The notes under the pieces are model-generated. The model did not search any database. It was not told the origin of the DNA and worked only from the letters and a program-made list of their open reading frames with translations. 64,000 nt of DNA. Source: Streptomyces sp. KMM 9044 (GTDB lineage Bacteria; Actinomycetota; Actinomycetes; Streptomycetales; Streptomycetaceae). The stretch covers positions 3,968,001-4,032,000 of the forward strand of contig NZ_CP113910.1 of NCBI RefSeq assembly GCF_024701375.2, in the 5' to 3' direction. This document shows positions 63,817 through 64,000 of the stretch, piece after piece. Each line of letters begins with the position of its first letter. Position 1 is the stretch's first letter. Both the position numbers and the translations under genes were made by a program.

Positions 63817-64000
63817 AGCAAGTACGAGTTCATCGAAACGATGCGGCTCGGCACAGCGGAGTGCGCGTATTCCGTCGAGTTCATGTGTGAACGGCTCGGC
63901 GTGTCCAAGTCTGGCTATTACGAATGGCGGAACCGTCCCAATTCTGCGACGGTCCAGCGGCGCGAGGAACTGAAACTGCTCATCAAGAAGGCATTCGACA
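63815..64000 (+). CDS. IS3 transposase orfB, N-terminal part (runs off window)
   Basis: Frame reading SKYEFIETMRLGTAECAYSV then EFMCERLGVSKSGYYEWRNR, the standard start of IS3 OrfB before the DDE integrase core. It overlaps the orfA TAG by frame shift, as in IS3 elements where OrfAB is made by -1 frameshifting. The catalytic residues lie beyond 64000. Confidence 0.8.

Larger units (their letters stand above)
63455..64000 (+). mobile_element. IS3-family insertion sequence, left part
   Basis: Begins at a TG-ending terminal sequence (TGAGGTGCCCCGGAGTTTCC, 63455 on), followed 55 bp later by orfA and then the start of orfB. The right end is outside the window. It abuts intron-derived sequence on its left, so it appears to have inserted into the group II intron. 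Confidence 0.75.

Overview
This window is from a high-GC actinomycete, almost certainly a Streptomyces. Pointers are the 23S-5S rRNA tail, strong codon bias, GTG and leaderless starts, and a gene order that follows what I recall of the S. coelicolor chromosome from the cmd cluster through pst, ppk, mshD, glnR, nur and rsiG to paired GntR regulators. Names rest on motifs and synteny read by eye; no database search was run.

Layout. 1-3264: 3' part of a 23S rRNA gene, 5S rRNA and terminator. 3265-12030: an accessory strip of divergent SDR/TetR pairs, an AbiEii-type pair, a YdeI-like gene, a coupled small-protein/membrane-nuclease pair, and many broken genes (GNAT tail, recombinase tail, TetR tail, aldo/keto reductase with two frameshifts). 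12039-19271: six tightly packed minus-strand genes resembling a chromosomal type IV secretion apparatus, matching cmdABCDEF. 19477-25907: decayed ATPase/DUF397 remnants, cell-wall hydrolase, PAP2 phosphatase, lipoprotein, copper-sensing CsoR, DUF47 protein and Pit phosphate permease.

26178-34523 is a phosphate block: pstSCAB with a PHO box, a Nudix hydrolase, a CHAD protein and polyphosphate kinase. 35138-41512 holds an orphan ABC ATPase, mshD, a secreted 5'-nucleotidase with a second candidate PHO box, a toxin-antitoxin pair, and a GNAT gene fused to the remnant of a pectinesterase. 41594-47423 holds a two-component system, a membrane-anchored trypsin-like protease, a LacI regulator and GlnR. 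47812-54234 carries a hydrolase, a MoaD-like protein, membrane proteins and a sulfur block (leader peptide, rhodanese-type CysA, DUF1416, DsrE). 54260-58977 carries a nitrobindin-like protein, Nur, YgfZ, Dtd, the c-di-GMP-binding anti-sigma factor RsiG and an Eis-type acetyltransferase.

59355-61584: two paralogous GntR regulators around a small membrane protein, both with leaderless starts and operator-like palindromes. 61600-64000: a group II intron (reverse transcriptase plus domain V) that appears cut on its 5' side by an IS3-family element running off the window.

Phosphate (Pst, Pit, Ppk, Nudix, 5'-nucleotidase), nitrogen (GlnR), copper (CsoR), nickel (Nur) and sulfur (CysA) functions make this a nutrient-homeostasis stretch of the core chromosome, flanked on the left by a decaying accessory zone beside the rRNA operon and on the right by mobile elements.
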